A stretch of 64,000 bases of DNA from Pseudalkalibacillus decolorationis (GTDB lineage: Bacteria > Bacillota > Bacilli > Bacillales > Fictibacillaceae), in NCBI RefSeq assembly GCF_024609785.1, contig NZ_JANHJQ010000007.1, positions 124,001 to 188,000 of the forward strand, in the 5' to 3' direction. Shown here one piece after another: positions 34,402 through 42,746 of this stretch. The position numbers were made by a program, and so were the translations under genes. The notes under the pieces are model-generated. The model had not been told where the DNA came from and made no database searches. It saw only the letters and a list, made by a program, of their open reading frames with translations. Each line of letters opens with the position of its first letter. The stretch's first letter is position 1.

Positions 34402-34575
34402 TTAAAAATTATCGTTCGTATGCCGGTTATCACCCATTGTATAATTCGAATCTTCTCCTGGTTTGGAATGAGGGTTGATTGGACGCTCTCCCTCATTTTT
34501 GTTCCGCTTGCGTCTCCAGTCAATAAAACCTGCCAATGCAAGTGTGCCAACAATAACACTGATGATTATATTCAT
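34402..34575 (-). CDS. Small single-pass membrane protein, unknown function
   Basis: A 57-residue protein starting with ATG 34575 behind GGAGTTGATGC. One hydrophobic helix (residues 2-19, IIISVIVGTLALAGFIDW) is followed by positive residues (RRKRNK) and a hydrophilic tail, the inside-positive layout of a short membrane protein. The codon pattern and hydrophobic/charged layout look coding. Two overlapping frames in the same place are antisense or shifted shadows. No family recognised. Confidence 0.6.
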   Translation of the reverse strand: MNIIISVIVGTLALAGFIDWRRKRNKNEGERPINPHSKPGEDSNYTMGDNRHTNDNF

Positions 34576-34869
34576 TTAGCATCAACTCCGTCCATTGTGT
34601 TTTATACATTCCAATTCGATAGAGTACGTTTTTTTCCTTTAGAAAGTGCAGGGTTAAAACCAATGATTTCATTCATTCGTCAAAATGAGGGTTTCTTTTT
34701 TTCCAGTAGAAGAAAACTGTCATTGGTTCTTTTTTTGAAATAAACGGTCTAATCCTTGATGTATTTATATTTCTACATTAATATTAAATTCCATGCTTAA
34801 TAGAGAAATAATGTTAATCTTCTATAAACTGGGAAACTATTATATCAGTAAAAGTAGGGAGGGGTAATT

Positions 34870-35400
34870 ATGAGGAAGATTGCAATAATCGGATGTGGGG
34901 GAGCAGGAAAATCAACATTTTCAAGGCAGCTTGGCAAGGTCCTCGAGCTTGAAGTTTTTCATTTGGACAAGATTAATTGGAAGCCTGGTTGGGTGGAAAC
35001 ACCAAGAGAAGAGCTCCGTGTCATTCAAGAACAACTAGTAAAAAAGGAGAGCTGGATTTTCGACGGGAACTATGGAACAACCATGGATGTACGTCTGAAT
35101 TCAGCTGATACAATCATTTTCCTCGACATGTCCCGTCTTACTTGTATGTACCGAATTGTAAAAAGAAGATGGATGTACCATAAAAAGGAGCGTCCTGATA
35201 TTGGCGAGGGCTGTGAGGAAAAGCTGGACCTGGAATTTATACGCTGGGTGTGGAACTTCCGGAAAAACCGAAGACCGCAGCTGCTCGAAAAAATAGCAAG
35301 CTATAAAGCTAACAAGAACGTTATTATTTTGCGGTCGAGAAAAGAGGTCGAAACGTTTCTTGAGGTTGTAAGAATGAATTATACAGAGAAGCCTTCCTAA
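34870..35400 (+). CDS. P-loop kinase-like protein (DNA topology modulation protein FlaR family)
   Basis: 176 residues. The P-loop GCGGAGKST is at residues 8-16, with HLDKINWKPGW and WIFDGNYGTTMDVRL, the adenylate-kinase-like pattern of proteins annotated as FlaR or DNA topology modulation protein. The lid RRWMYHKKERPDIGEGCEEK follows. It probably phosphorylates a nucleotide or small molecule; the topology name is historical and not supported by visible DNA-binding features. ATG 34870 has GGGAGGGG upstream. Single gene. Confidence 0.85.
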   Translation: MRKIAIIGCGGAGKSTFSRQLGKVLELEVFHLDKINWKPGWVETPREELRVIQEQLVKKESWIFDGNYGTTMDVRLNSADTIIFLDMSRLTCMYRIVKRRWMYHKKERPDIGEGCEEKLDLEFIRWVWNFRKNRRPQLLEKIASYKANKNVIILRSRKEVETFLEVVRMNYTEKPS

Positions 35401-35405
35401 TAAAT

Positions 35406-35431
35406 GAAGGATTTCCGTTTGTACGGAAATC
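35406..35431 (+). terminator. Hairpin after FlaR-like gene
   Basis: GGATTTCCG and CGGAAATCC form a perfect 9-bp stem with a TTTGTA loop 5 bp after the stop. No U run follows, so it is a weak terminator or a processing/stability hairpin. Confidence 0.5.
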
Positions 35432-35583
35432 CAGCCACTTATGAGCAATGAAGCTAGTTGTTTCATAGTTAAATGACTACGTACAGTACTGGACCTATTA
35501 TATTTATTAGTATTCGCATGATTTGAAACACGGACTTATTTCAATGGTACTAATAATATTGATCCAAACCGTAATGTTTCAGC

Positions 35584-36297
35584 TTAATTCGCTACCCTTA
35601 CTTCCAATCGAGTGATTCCTTTTCCTTTGTTTTTCACTTTCTCTAGCGTAAACACACCAATTTCGGCTGTATCTTTGACATGTGTCCCACCACAAGCCTG
35701 CTCATCAATATCACCAATTCGAACCAAACGGATGTCCTTTACAGCAGGAGGAATCAGATTGACTACGGTTTTGATCGCACCCGATATTTGCTCCGCTTCA
35801 TCCCGAGGTAGGACCCTCACGGATATAGGGTGATTGTATTGGATTTCTTCGTTTGCCTTCATAATTGCACTTTCCAGCTTATCGTTGGATAACTCACTGA
35901 TTTCGGTCAAATCAATCCGTGCACGATCTGGATAAATTTGATTTCCTGTACACAGAGACCCTCGTTCTGTATTCAATACTGCCGCAAGAACGTGGAGAAG
36001 TGAATGGTGTCTCATTAACCCGAATCTCCGCTCCCAGTCAATCGTTGCTTCGACTGCTCCAACGCTCAGTCCCTCTGGATTTTTTAAATAATGAACGGGG
36101 ATACCGCCCTCTTTTTTCACCTTATACACTTCGAATTCATTTCCGTCCTGAATGAGGTGTCCAGTGTCATGCTCTTGACCTCCACCGGTTGGATAGAAGA
36201 CCGTCCGATCGAGTGCCACCTTGTCTCCATCAATTTGTATTACATTCGCTTCACACGTTTTTGCATAGCTATCTTCCAAATGCAATTCTGTGGTCAT
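35584..36297 (-). CDS. Alanyl-tRNA editing protein (AlaX family)
   Basis: 237 residues resembling the free-standing editing domain of alanyl-tRNA synthetase, which removes Ser or Gly mischarged onto tRNA-Ala. The N-terminal FYPTGGGQEHDTG is typical of AlaX-M. The zinc ligands are visible as HHSLLH (near residue 97) and CGGTHV (near 203). ATG 36297 opens the gene, but the ribosome binding site is modest (AGGAGTG at about 36310). Acts on tRNA in the cytoplasm. It stands alone between the FlaR-like gene and an A repeat. Confidence 0.92.
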   Translation of the reverse strand: MTTELHLEDSYAKTCEANVIQIDGDKVALDRTVFYPTGGGQEHDTGHLIQDGNEFEVYKVKKEGGIPVHYLKNPEGLSVGAVEATIDWERRFGLMRHHSLLHVLAAVLNTERGSLCTGNQIYPDRARIDLTEISELSNDKLESAIMKANEEIQYNHPISVRVLPRDEAEQISGAIKTVVNLIPPAVKDIRLVRIGDIDEQACGGTHVKDTAEIGVFTLEKVKNKGKGITRLEVRVAN

Positions 36298-36434
36298 TCT
36301 ATGTCACACTCCTAGTAGATATTTATTATTAAAAACAATATTACGCTTTTCGAAGGAATTTTCAACTGATATATAGAAATTGTTAAAAGATTAAGAATTA
36401 CCATAAAAGTTCGGCTGTATACGAATTCTTTTTT

Positions 36435-36528
36435 ACACATTAAGAAAGTATAAATAATACTTTCTATAGTATCAGTGCAACTAAGGCTCAGTCGACGCCA
36501 AAGGCTTGGCCTTACCAAGTTTTCTTTA
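36435..36528 (+). repeat. Interspersed repeat family A, copy A2
   Basis: ACACATTAAGAAAGTATAAA with the TACTTTCT return arm, then GTGCAACTAAGGCTCAG, CGCCAAAGGCTTGGCC and CCAAGTTTTCTTTA. It ends directly before AAAAGGGGATGA, the ribosome binding site of the M20 amidohydrolase. Confidence 0.85.
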
Positions 36529-36545
36529 AAAGGGGATGAAATGGC

Positions 36546-37757
36546 ATGGAAAAGCTATATGAAAAGTTACAAGAGCATTATGAAGAGATGGTGGAAATCC
36601 GCCGCTATCTCCATCAACATCCGGAGCTATCGTTTGAAGAAGTCGAAACACCGAAATACATTGCTGCATATCATGAAAAATTAGGACATGAGGTTCGTAC
36701 AGGTGTTGGCGGGCGCGGGGTTGTCGCGAAGCTGAAAGGCGCTAAACCGGGAAAAACGGTTGCACTTCGGGCTGACTTCGATGCACTCCCCATACATGAG
36801 GAAAACGATGTCCCTTATAAGTCAAAAGTGGACGGTAAAATGCATGCATGTGGACATGATGGACACACATCAACTCTCCTTGTCCTCGCCAAGGTATTAA
36901 ATAGCATGAAGGATGAGTTGGAGGGAACAGTTGTATTCATTCACCAGCATGCCGAAGAATATCAACCAGGCGGTGCAATCGCAATGATCGAAGATGGTTG
37001 CTTGGAAGGTGTGGATGTCATTTTCGGAACACATCTCTGGGTAACGAGTCCACAAGGAGAAATCAGATATCGTACAGGTCCGATCATGGCTGCTGCTGAC
37101 CGATTCGAAGTTACAATCCAAGGAAAGGGCGGCCATGGAGCACAGCCTCACCTGACAAAAGACGCCATTGTAATCGGATCTCAACTGGTCACGAATCTCC
37201 AGCAACTCGTAAGCCGAAGAGTTGATCCACTCGAGTCAGCGGTTATCTCAGTCGGTGCATTTGAAGCGGTCAATGCATTTAACGTAATTGCGGATACGGC
37301 TAAACTCACTGGAACGGTGCGAACGTTTAATGATGATGTCCGTAATTTCCTGGAAAAGGAGATTGAAAGGGTCGTCAAAGGAACGTGTGTCATGACTGAT
37401 GCAGAATATACGTATCAATTTTTCCGTGGCTATCCGGCAGTAGTCAACCATCCAGATGAAACAGCTTTTGTGGCAGAAGTTGCTAAATCAGTGCCTGGCG
37501 TAACCAATGTAACGGAATGTGCACCAGAAATGGGTGGAGAAGATTACGCGTATTATCTGCAACATGTAAAAGGAACATTCTTCTTCACAGGAGCCCAAGA
37601 TCCGAACTGGGATGTAACCTACCCACATCATCATCCAAAGTTTAACATCGATGAACGCAGTCTGCTTGTAGCAGCAAACATGCTCGGGACGGCAACATTA
37701 CAATTTTTGCAACATGGTAGTGTACACTCCGGTTCAAAAACCGAAACACATTCTTAA
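36546..37757 (+). CDS. M20 family amidohydrolase (N-acyl amino acid / aminoacylase type)
   Basis: A 403-residue two-metal hydrolase. Metal and catalytic motifs are HQHPELSFEE, LRADFDALPIHEEND, MHACGHDGHTSTLL, and HQHAEEYQPGGA with the base glutamates. GKGGHGAQPHLTKDAI marks the lid/dimer domain and GGEDYAYYL the C-terminal metal site. It is close to YxeP/AmhX/HipO-like amidohydrolases. Probably cleaves N-acyl amino acids or related amides in the cytoplasm. Its ribosome binding site lies immediately after repeat A2, so the repeat forms part of the 5' leader. Confidence 0.92.
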   Translation: MEKLYEKLQEHYEEMVEIRRYLHQHPELSFEEVETPKYIAAYHEKLGHEVRTGVGGRGVVAKLKGAKPGKTVALRADFDALPIHEENDVPYKSKVDGKMHACGHDGHTSTLLVLAKVLNSMKDELEGTVVFIHQHAEEYQPGGAIAMIEDGCLEGVDVIFGTHLWVTSPQGEIRYRTGPIMAAADRFEVTIQGKGGHGAQPHLTKDAIVIGSQLVTNLQQLVSRRVDPLESAVISVGAFEAVNAFNVIADTAKLTGTVRTFNDDVRNFLEKEIERVVKGTCVMTDAEYTYQFFRGYPAVVNHPDETAFVAEVAKSVPGVTNVTECAPEMGGEDYAYYLQHVKGTFFFTGAQDPNWDVTYPHHHPKFNIDERSLLVAANMLGTATLQFLQHGSVHSGSKTETHS

Positions 37758-37820
37758 TGTCATATTCTTATCAATAATATTAAGGGCTGAGCTGAAGGTA
37801 TATGTTTGGAGGCAATTATA

Positions 37821-38333
37821 ATGCTTAATCGTCCGAAATCAAGTGAATACAACCCGTATCTTGAAAGGTATATAGGACTTGTTCCTGATGATGATTTGCT
37901 TAAAACTTTGAAGAGACAACAAACTGAAATGAATGATTTTCTTAAAAGTATACCAATCGAAAAAGGAGAATATCGATATGAAAAGGGAAAATGGAGCCTG
38001 AAAGAAGTAGTGGGGCACATTGCTGATATCGAAAGAGTGATGAGCTATTACTTACTTGTAGTTGCTCGAGGGGATACGACGACGTACCCATCATTTGATA
38101 AAGATTCATACGTTAGCAATGCGGAGTATGATCGTCTGGAACTCTCAGATATCATTACAGAATTGTCTGTAGTCCGGCAAAGCACCATTTCTTTGATCAC
38201 CTGTCTTTCGGACAATGCATTGATGCGCACTGGAACAGTTATGAGTCAACCAACTACTGCACGTGCATTGGGATATGTTATTGCTGGTCATGAGCTCCAT
38301 CATCGTGAAATCATTAAGCGAAGTTATCTATAA
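37821..38333 (+). CDS. DinB family protein
   Basis: 170 residues, a four-helix DinB/YfiT-like fold. ATG 37821 has GGAGG 9 bp upstream. The three metal histidines are suggested by VVGHIADIERVM and GHELHHREIIK; GKWSLKEVVGHI is the usual DinB stretch. Many members are thiol-S-transferases using bacillithiol, or are uncharacterised; no substrate can be assigned. It lies 63 bp downstream of the amidohydrolase and might be co-transcribed. Confidence 0.88.
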   Translation: MLNRPKSSEYNPYLERYIGLVPDDDLLKTLKRQQTEMNDFLKSIPIEKGEYRYEKGKWSLKEVVGHIADIERVMSYYLLVVARGDTTTYPSFDKDSYVSNAEYDRLELSDIITELSVVRQSTISLITCLSDNALMRTGTVMSQPTTARALGYVIAGHELHHREIIKRSYL

Positions 38334-38377
38334 AACTACCATAGTTCACACGAACAGAAAGAAAAAACATTTACAAT

Positions 38378-38418
38378 AACGAAAGCATTTAGCAGCACCA
38401 ATCCATTTGGCTGTTGAG
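38378..38418 (+). terminator. Terminator after dinB-like gene
   Basis: AAAGCATTTAGCAGC and GCTGTTGAGTGCTTT form a bulged stem followed by TTTTTTTA. Confidence 0.75.
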
Positions 38419-38563
38419 TGCTTTTTTTTATGGTTTTAATACAGTGCTTATCCGCAATTCTATTAAAACATACAATACATAAGTATAAAGAAGCATGTGC
38501 CAGAAATATTTGCTAGTGGTATGCTAAAATAGGTGAAATTTACAGATGGGGTAGGGGATACAG

Positions 38564-39091
38564 ATGGCAGAAAAGATTCAACTAATCAGACCCAATGTTG
38601 AGCTTAAGAAAGAGTACATACTATTTTATCAAGAGTGGATGTCTAGCGGAGAAAGCATTGTACCTTGGGTTGTGAAGGAAGATCCCACAGACTTTGAAAA
38701 GCTTGTCCAATTTCTCATTGATTCTGAGAAAGAAGAGAATACTCCAGAAGGATGGGTTCAACATTCAAATTATTGGCTTGTGGACGAAAATAAAAGAATA
38801 CTTGGCGCGGTGAACATCCGACACAGCCTTACTGAAAAGTTATTAAACATCGGCGGGCATATCGGTTATGGGGTGCGGCCATCTGAAAGACGACGAGGTT
38901 ATGCAACGAAAATCCTAGAAGAGTCTTTGCAAAAAACTGCTGATCTCGGTTTGGAAAAGGTACTTGTCACTTGCAATAAGGATAACAAAGGCTCCGAAAG
39001 GACTATTCTTAAAAACGGTGGAGTTCTCGAAAATGAATTTTCGGAAGAGGACGGGAATATAGTGCGACGTTATTGGATTCAGCTTAACTAA
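38564..39091 (+). CDS. GNAT family N-acetyltransferase
   Basis: 175 residues. The central acetyl-CoA site is RPSERRRGYATKILEESL (RxxGxA), flanked by NIGGHIGYGVRPSE and VLVTCNKDNKGSERTILKNG, typical of a YjcF/YpeA-like GNAT. It acetylates an amino group on an unknown small molecule or protein. ATG 38564 has GTAGGGGAT upstream. Monocistronic, with a terminator between it and the DinB gene. Unrelated in detail to the GNAT at 28104. Confidence 0.88.
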   Translation: MAEKIQLIRPNVELKKEYILFYQEWMSSGESIVPWVVKEDPTDFEKLVQFLIDSEKEENTPEGWVQHSNYWLVDENKRILGAVNIRHSLTEKLLNIGGHIGYGVRPSERRRGYATKILEESLQKTADLGLEKVLVTCNKDNKGSERTILKNGGVLENEFSEEDGNIVRRYWIQLN

Positions 39092-39394
39092 TGGTCTAAA
39101 CTAATGCCGGGGTAGTGCCAGTTGCCAGCTTGAATGAAGCAGTAACGTATTTAAACAATTTAGATTAGGGGATATAATGGATATTATTTCACGAAAAACA
39201 GGGAACATCTAAAAAGAATTTGTTGAATGGATCGATAATACGAAGGAATTAGCCGATAAATCTCAATAAATAGAGGGAATATGTGTTTTAATTGACTAAA
39301 TAACCGTATTTACCAGAATTTGATGTTATTTGCTCCTTTACAGTTGATAGAGACCGGAGTAGTATAAATCTCATCTAAAATGAATAAGCAGTTT
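39092..39394 (+). other. Non-coding stretch with possible gene scraps
   Basis: No intact gene. Two short protein-like scraps are seen: GVVPVASLNEAVTYLNNLD ending at 39168, and KEFVEWIDNTKELADKSQ ending near 39269, in different frames. They look like ends of lost genes but cannot be assigned. Any promoter for the riboswitch/ktrAB transcript should lie in the last 100 bp; no strong match was found by eye. Confidence 0.35.
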
Positions 39395-39623
39395 CCAATT
39401 TATCTTAATCGCTAAATTCCATTGGGAACGGGGGAACCAATCTTTATGTGGCAATCGCCGCTTTGGGGTGAATCCTTTTATAAGGTAGGGCGACTCTTTA
39501 CGTCCGAATCCGACAGCTAACCTCGTAAGCGTTTGAAGAGAACACAAGCACGTGCAATGCACGGTTTCTTTCTTGAGCTTTCTAAGCCATAAGAGGATCT
39601 TGTTCTCTTGGGCTTTTTTTAAT
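39395..39623 (+). promoter_or_regulatory. Cyclic di-AMP riboswitch (ydaO/yuaA type) ahead of ktrAB
   Basis: Matches the ydaO-yuaA consensus in order: TCGCTAAATTCCATTGGGAA, GGGGGAACCAATC, TTTGGGGTGAATCC, AAGGTAGGGCGAC, GTCCGAATCCGACAGCTAAC, CTCGTAAGCG (to about 39540). A terminator with arms AAGCCATAAGAG/CTCTTGGGCTT and a T run lies at 39584-39620. Binding of c-di-AMP should stop transcription of the potassium importer. In B. subtilis the same RNA class stands before ktrA (yuaA). Confidence 0.95.
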
Positions 39624-39777
39624 GCAGTGATTTCTTTTTGAATTGTATTTGATCTTAAAGAGGTTGTTCAAAATGTTTATTTTCAGTCTTGGAGTCTCAT
39701 ATTATACATGACAACACATTTTCGATGGAATAATCATCTTTCATACATTAAATCATGTTACAGAGGAGTATTTGTAG

Positions 39778-40443
39778 ATGAAGAGAAAACAAAAGCAAGT
39801 TGCATTAATAGGTCTTGGGAACTTTGGAGGAAGTTTATGTAAGGAATTCAGTGAACTTGGTACAGAAGTGTTAGCAGTAGATACAAATCCTGATAAAGTA
39901 GATGAATATTCCTCTATTGCAACGCATACCATTCTTGCCGATTCTACAGATGAAGGAGTACTGAAGGCGTTAGGTGTTCGCAATTTTGACCTTGTCGTGG
40001 TATCTCTTGGTGACGATATTCAATCCAGTATCCTAACGACATTAGTATTGAAAGAAATAGGGGTTCAAACGGTTTGGACAAAAGCGCAATCAAAATATCA
40101 TCGAAAAGTTTTGGAGAAAATTGGTGCAGATCGAGTGATTCATCCAGAACGAGACATCGCAAGGCGCTTAGCCCATCATGTCGTTTCAGAAAAAATTCTT
40201 GATTATATAGAGCTTTCAAAAGATCACAGTATTCTTGAAATGGTTGCAACTAAAAAGGTTGATAATCAAACCTTAATGGACATAGATGTACGTGCCAAAT
40301 ATGGGTGTAATATTGTCGGCATTAAGAGAGAAGAACAAATTCTGATATCTCCTTCTGCGGATGAGGTTATCCAAGAAGGAGATATCTTAATCGTCATCGG
40401 AAGTAACGAAGATTTAAATCGGTTTGAAGAAAAAGGATTATAG
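39778..40443 (+). CDS. ktrA: Ktr potassium uptake regulatory subunit (RCK)
   Basis: A 221-residue cytosolic gating ring protein. The N-terminal RCK_N Rossmann domain (VALIGLGNFGGSLCKEF, then ADSTDEGVLKALGV) binds ATP/ADP/NAD(H). The C-terminal RCK_C domain (about 140-221, ILEMVATKKVDNQTLMDID) is the c-di-AMP site in homologues. It opens KtrB for K+ uptake. ATG 39778 follows GAGGAGTATTTG. With the riboswitch upstream, c-di-AMP probably controls both synthesis and activity. ktrB follows after 64 bp. Confidence 0.95.
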   Translation: MKRKQKQVALIGLGNFGGSLCKEFSELGTEVLAVDTNPDKVDEYSSIATHTILADSTDEGVLKALGVRNFDLVVVSLGDDIQSSILTTLVLKEIGVQTVWTKAQSKYHRKVLEKIGADRVIHPERDIARRLAHHVVSEKILDYIELSKDHSILEMVATKKVDNQTLMDIDVRAKYGCNIVGIKREEQILISPSADEVIQEGDILIVIGSNEDLNRFEEKGL

Positions 40444-40507
40444 GAGTGTTGTATAAAATTTACTTATCTTCAAGTCTTCAAAACGATATTGGTAAAGAGG
40501 TGTATGT

Positions 40508-41851
40508 ATGGACTTAGAAAAACTTATAAGACATCGTATTAGATCCGTAAAACTTAACCCACCACAAATTTTAGGAATTGGATTCCTGATCCTTATACTA
40601 TTAGGAGGTCTACTATTAAAGCTACCCATCTCGACAAAAGAGCCGGTTAGCTGGATTGATGCGTTTTTTACATCTGCATCTGCTACGACTGTAACCGGTT
40701 TGTGGGTTGTTGATACAAACACCGCTTATACGTTATTTGGACAATTTGTCATCCTAGGATTAATTCATACCGGTGGACTTGGCTTTATGACATTTGCTAT
40801 TTTAATTATCATTGTTTTGGGTAAACGAATTGGTTTAAGACAGCGGTTAATCATTCAAGAGCAGCTGCAAACACCAATTGGCGGTATCGTTAAATTAGTG
40901 AAACGAGTTCTTCTTTTCGCACTAGCAATTGAAGGAATTGGTGTCATTTTACTATCGATACGTTGGATCCCAGAAATGGGTTTCTGGAAAGGTTTATATT
41001 ATAGTTTGTTTCATATTATTGCCGCGTTTAATAATGCTGGTTTTGCTCTTTGGCCTGACAGCCTAACGAAATATGTTGGAGATCCAGTCGTGAATTTAAT
41101 TATCACACTCATGATTATTACAGGGGGGCTTGGTTTTACAGTATTACACGATTTATGGTACTCCAAAAACTTCAGGTCACTAACACTCCATTCCAAAATT
41201 ATGATTGTCGGAACCATTATCATAAATTCCGTATCAATTCTAATCATCTTTTTACTTGAAATGGATAACCCGAACACATTGGGGGATTTATCTGCCTCGG
41301 GAAAGTGGTGGGCATCCTATTTTCAAGGGATTTCACCGAGAACAGCAGGTTTTAACACTATCCCAACGGGGGATATGGAAGAGTCATCGCTTATATTTAC
41401 AATTTTGTTGATGTTTATAGGAGCTGGGAGCGTATCCACTGGTGGTGGTATTAAACTGACGACTTTTATTATTATTTTGCTTGCTGTAGGTACTTTTTTA
41501 AAGCAGAAGAAACAAAACCCTAATGTCTTTAATAGAAGGATCGATGTCTCGATCGTTTATCGTGCACTGGCAATTGTAATTACCAGTTTGACGTTTATAT
41601 TTCTAGCGTTATTTACTTTATTGATTACCGAAAATATTCCTTTAATGCCACTATTGTTCGAAGTTGTTTCTGCGTTTGGGACAGTAGGTTTGTCAATGGG
41701 AGCAACAGGGAGTCTCACCTTTATCGGAAAAATAGTTATCATGTTCATGATGTATCTTGGCCTTATCGGTCCATTAACGATCATGTTATCCGTTGCGCAG
41801 CAAGAAAAAGAAAAGATTCGTTATCCATCTGGAGATGTTCTTACTGGTTAA
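40508..41851 (+). CDS. ktrB: Ktr potassium uptake channel subunit (TrkH/KtrB family)
   Basis: A 447-residue K+ channel-like transporter with four M1-P-M2 repeats. Selectivity-filter regions are visible: TVTGL in ASATTVTGLWVVDT, FNNAGFALWP, RTAGFNTIP, and AFGTVGLSMGATG. The gating-loop segment before GAGSVSTGGGIKLTTF is present. It imports K+ together with KtrA, using Na+ and membrane potential. The start is ATG 40508 with AAAGAGGTG upstream. Confidence 0.95.
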   Translation: MDLEKLIRHRIRSVKLNPPQILGIGFLILILLGGLLLKLPISTKEPVSWIDAFFTSASATTVTGLWVVDTNTAYTLFGQFVILGLIHTGGLGFMTFAILIIIVLGKRIGLRQRLIIQEQLQTPIGGIVKLVKRVLLFALAIEGIGVILLSIRWIPEMGFWKGLYYSLFHIIAAFNNAGFALWPDSLTKYVGDPVVNLIITLMIITGGLGFTVLHDLWYSKNFRSLTLHSKIMIVGTIIINSVSILIIFLLEMDNPNTLGDLSASGKWWASYFQGISPRTAGFNTIPTGDMEESSLIFTILLMFIGAGSVSTGGGIKLTTFIIILLAVGTFLKQKKQNPNVFNRRIDVSIVYRALAIVITSLTFIFLALFTLLITENIPLMPLLFEVVSAFGTVGLSMGATGSLTFIGKIVIMFMMYLGLIGPLTIMLSVAQQEKEKIRYPSGDVLTG

Positions 41852-41860
41852 ATGTTGTAG

Positions 41861-42133
41861 GGAACTGACTCAAAAGAACTGGATTATTATCTAAGGATAC
41901 ATACGAATAATGTTTATAAGTCACTGTTTGAATTGTTAATGTCTCGTGAAAAAGTAAGGGAACCCGTCGAGAAATGGGATCGGCTTCCAAAGCACTTTAA
42001 CATCAGCCACTATGGCGATCCCAACCATCGTGAATGGAAACAATATTTTATTGGCGTTGACATGGAACCATTAGAAGGAAATGCCCTTTTCACCATAAAT
42101 GAGAGCGAACAACATTATAACTGGAACACTTGA
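41861..42133 (+). pseudogene. Unrecognised frame without start codon, probably a gene remnant
   Basis: The frame is open from just after a TAG at 41858 to TGA at 42131 and reads like a real protein: ELDYYLRIHTNNVYKSLFEL, then LPKHFNISHYGDPNHREWKQ and YFIGVDMEPLEGNALFTINE. No ATG, GTG or TTG precedes the apparent N-terminal part; the first possible starts (TTG 41933, ATG 41939) fall inside it and lack a ribosome binding site. No family recognised. Either a 5'-deleted gene or a short protein starting internally. Confidence 0.4.
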
Positions 42134-42306
42134 CGAACAAGACTTTAGCTTACCCTACAAACGACTGGGTGAGCTTTTTTAATGTTCCTTTAGTGGGCAG
42201 CATTTATTGTGCTATTTACCTTTAATATCACCTGGAGATAGGACAGAGGATTTTTGAGTTCTTTATGAAGAAGATAGATTTAAGAGGGATTTTACTCAAC
42301 CGATAG

Positions 42307-42429
42307 CACAGCAGTATTCCTTATAAATTAATTAATTTATGGGCATGTGCCGAGGCCCCTGGATTAAAAAAGCTGATGTTACAAATGCTAAAAGAAAAAT
42401 CCGAACGTTTGAAGAAATACAAGGAATGA
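42307..42429 (+). pseudogene. Short C-terminal gene scrap, unidentified
   Basis: Frame ending at 42429 reads IPYKLINLWACAEAPGLKKL followed by a charged helix (LKEKSERLKKYKE). Protein-like, but only ~40 residues and without a start codon. An alternative overlapping frame exists, so assignment is weak. Confidence 0.3.
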
Positions 42430-42471
42430 TGCGCCTAACAACTTAATACAAAAGGAGCTATATTTATAAAA

Positions 42472-42696
42472 ATGAAACTACTCGGCATTTTCCTCTTATT
42501 ATTTGTATTAAGCATCGGTTTTGATTTTCTTATAGATGTGATTATGGGATCCGGCATCCGGGGGGTATTAACTAATATAAAGAACCCTTTTTTTCTTATG
42601 ACGCCACCAGAGTATTTTATCATTCTCGTTTTGTTTTTACTTTTATTGAAAAATACCATTTTCTCTACCTTTAAGAAGCCGAAGCAAAAGGATTAG
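42472..42696 (+). CDS. Small two-pass membrane protein, unknown
   Basis: 74 residues with two hydrophobic helices (2-25, LLGIFLLLFVLSIGFDFLID; and 48-62, FIILVLFLLLL) and a basic tail (KKPKQKD). ATG 42472 has AAAAGGAGC about 18 bp upstream, a loose spacing. It resembles small membrane proteins common in Bacillus but no family was recognised. It stands between gene scraps and the germination cluster, with a convergent gerB gene downstream. Confidence 0.55.
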   Translation: MKLLGIFLLLFVLSIGFDFLIDVIMGSGIRGVLTNIKNPFFLMTPPEYFIILVLFLLLLKNTIFSTFKKPKQKD

Positions 42697-42746
42697 ATTG
42701 AACAATTGTTAACTCATCCTTACAACGCACTATGAACAGCAATACA

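Noticed and set aside
42336-42441. 35-codon frame starting at ATG 42339 (MGMCRGPWIKKAD)
   Set aside because: No ribosome binding site; a different frame of the same bases looks more protein-like, so neither can be called a gene.
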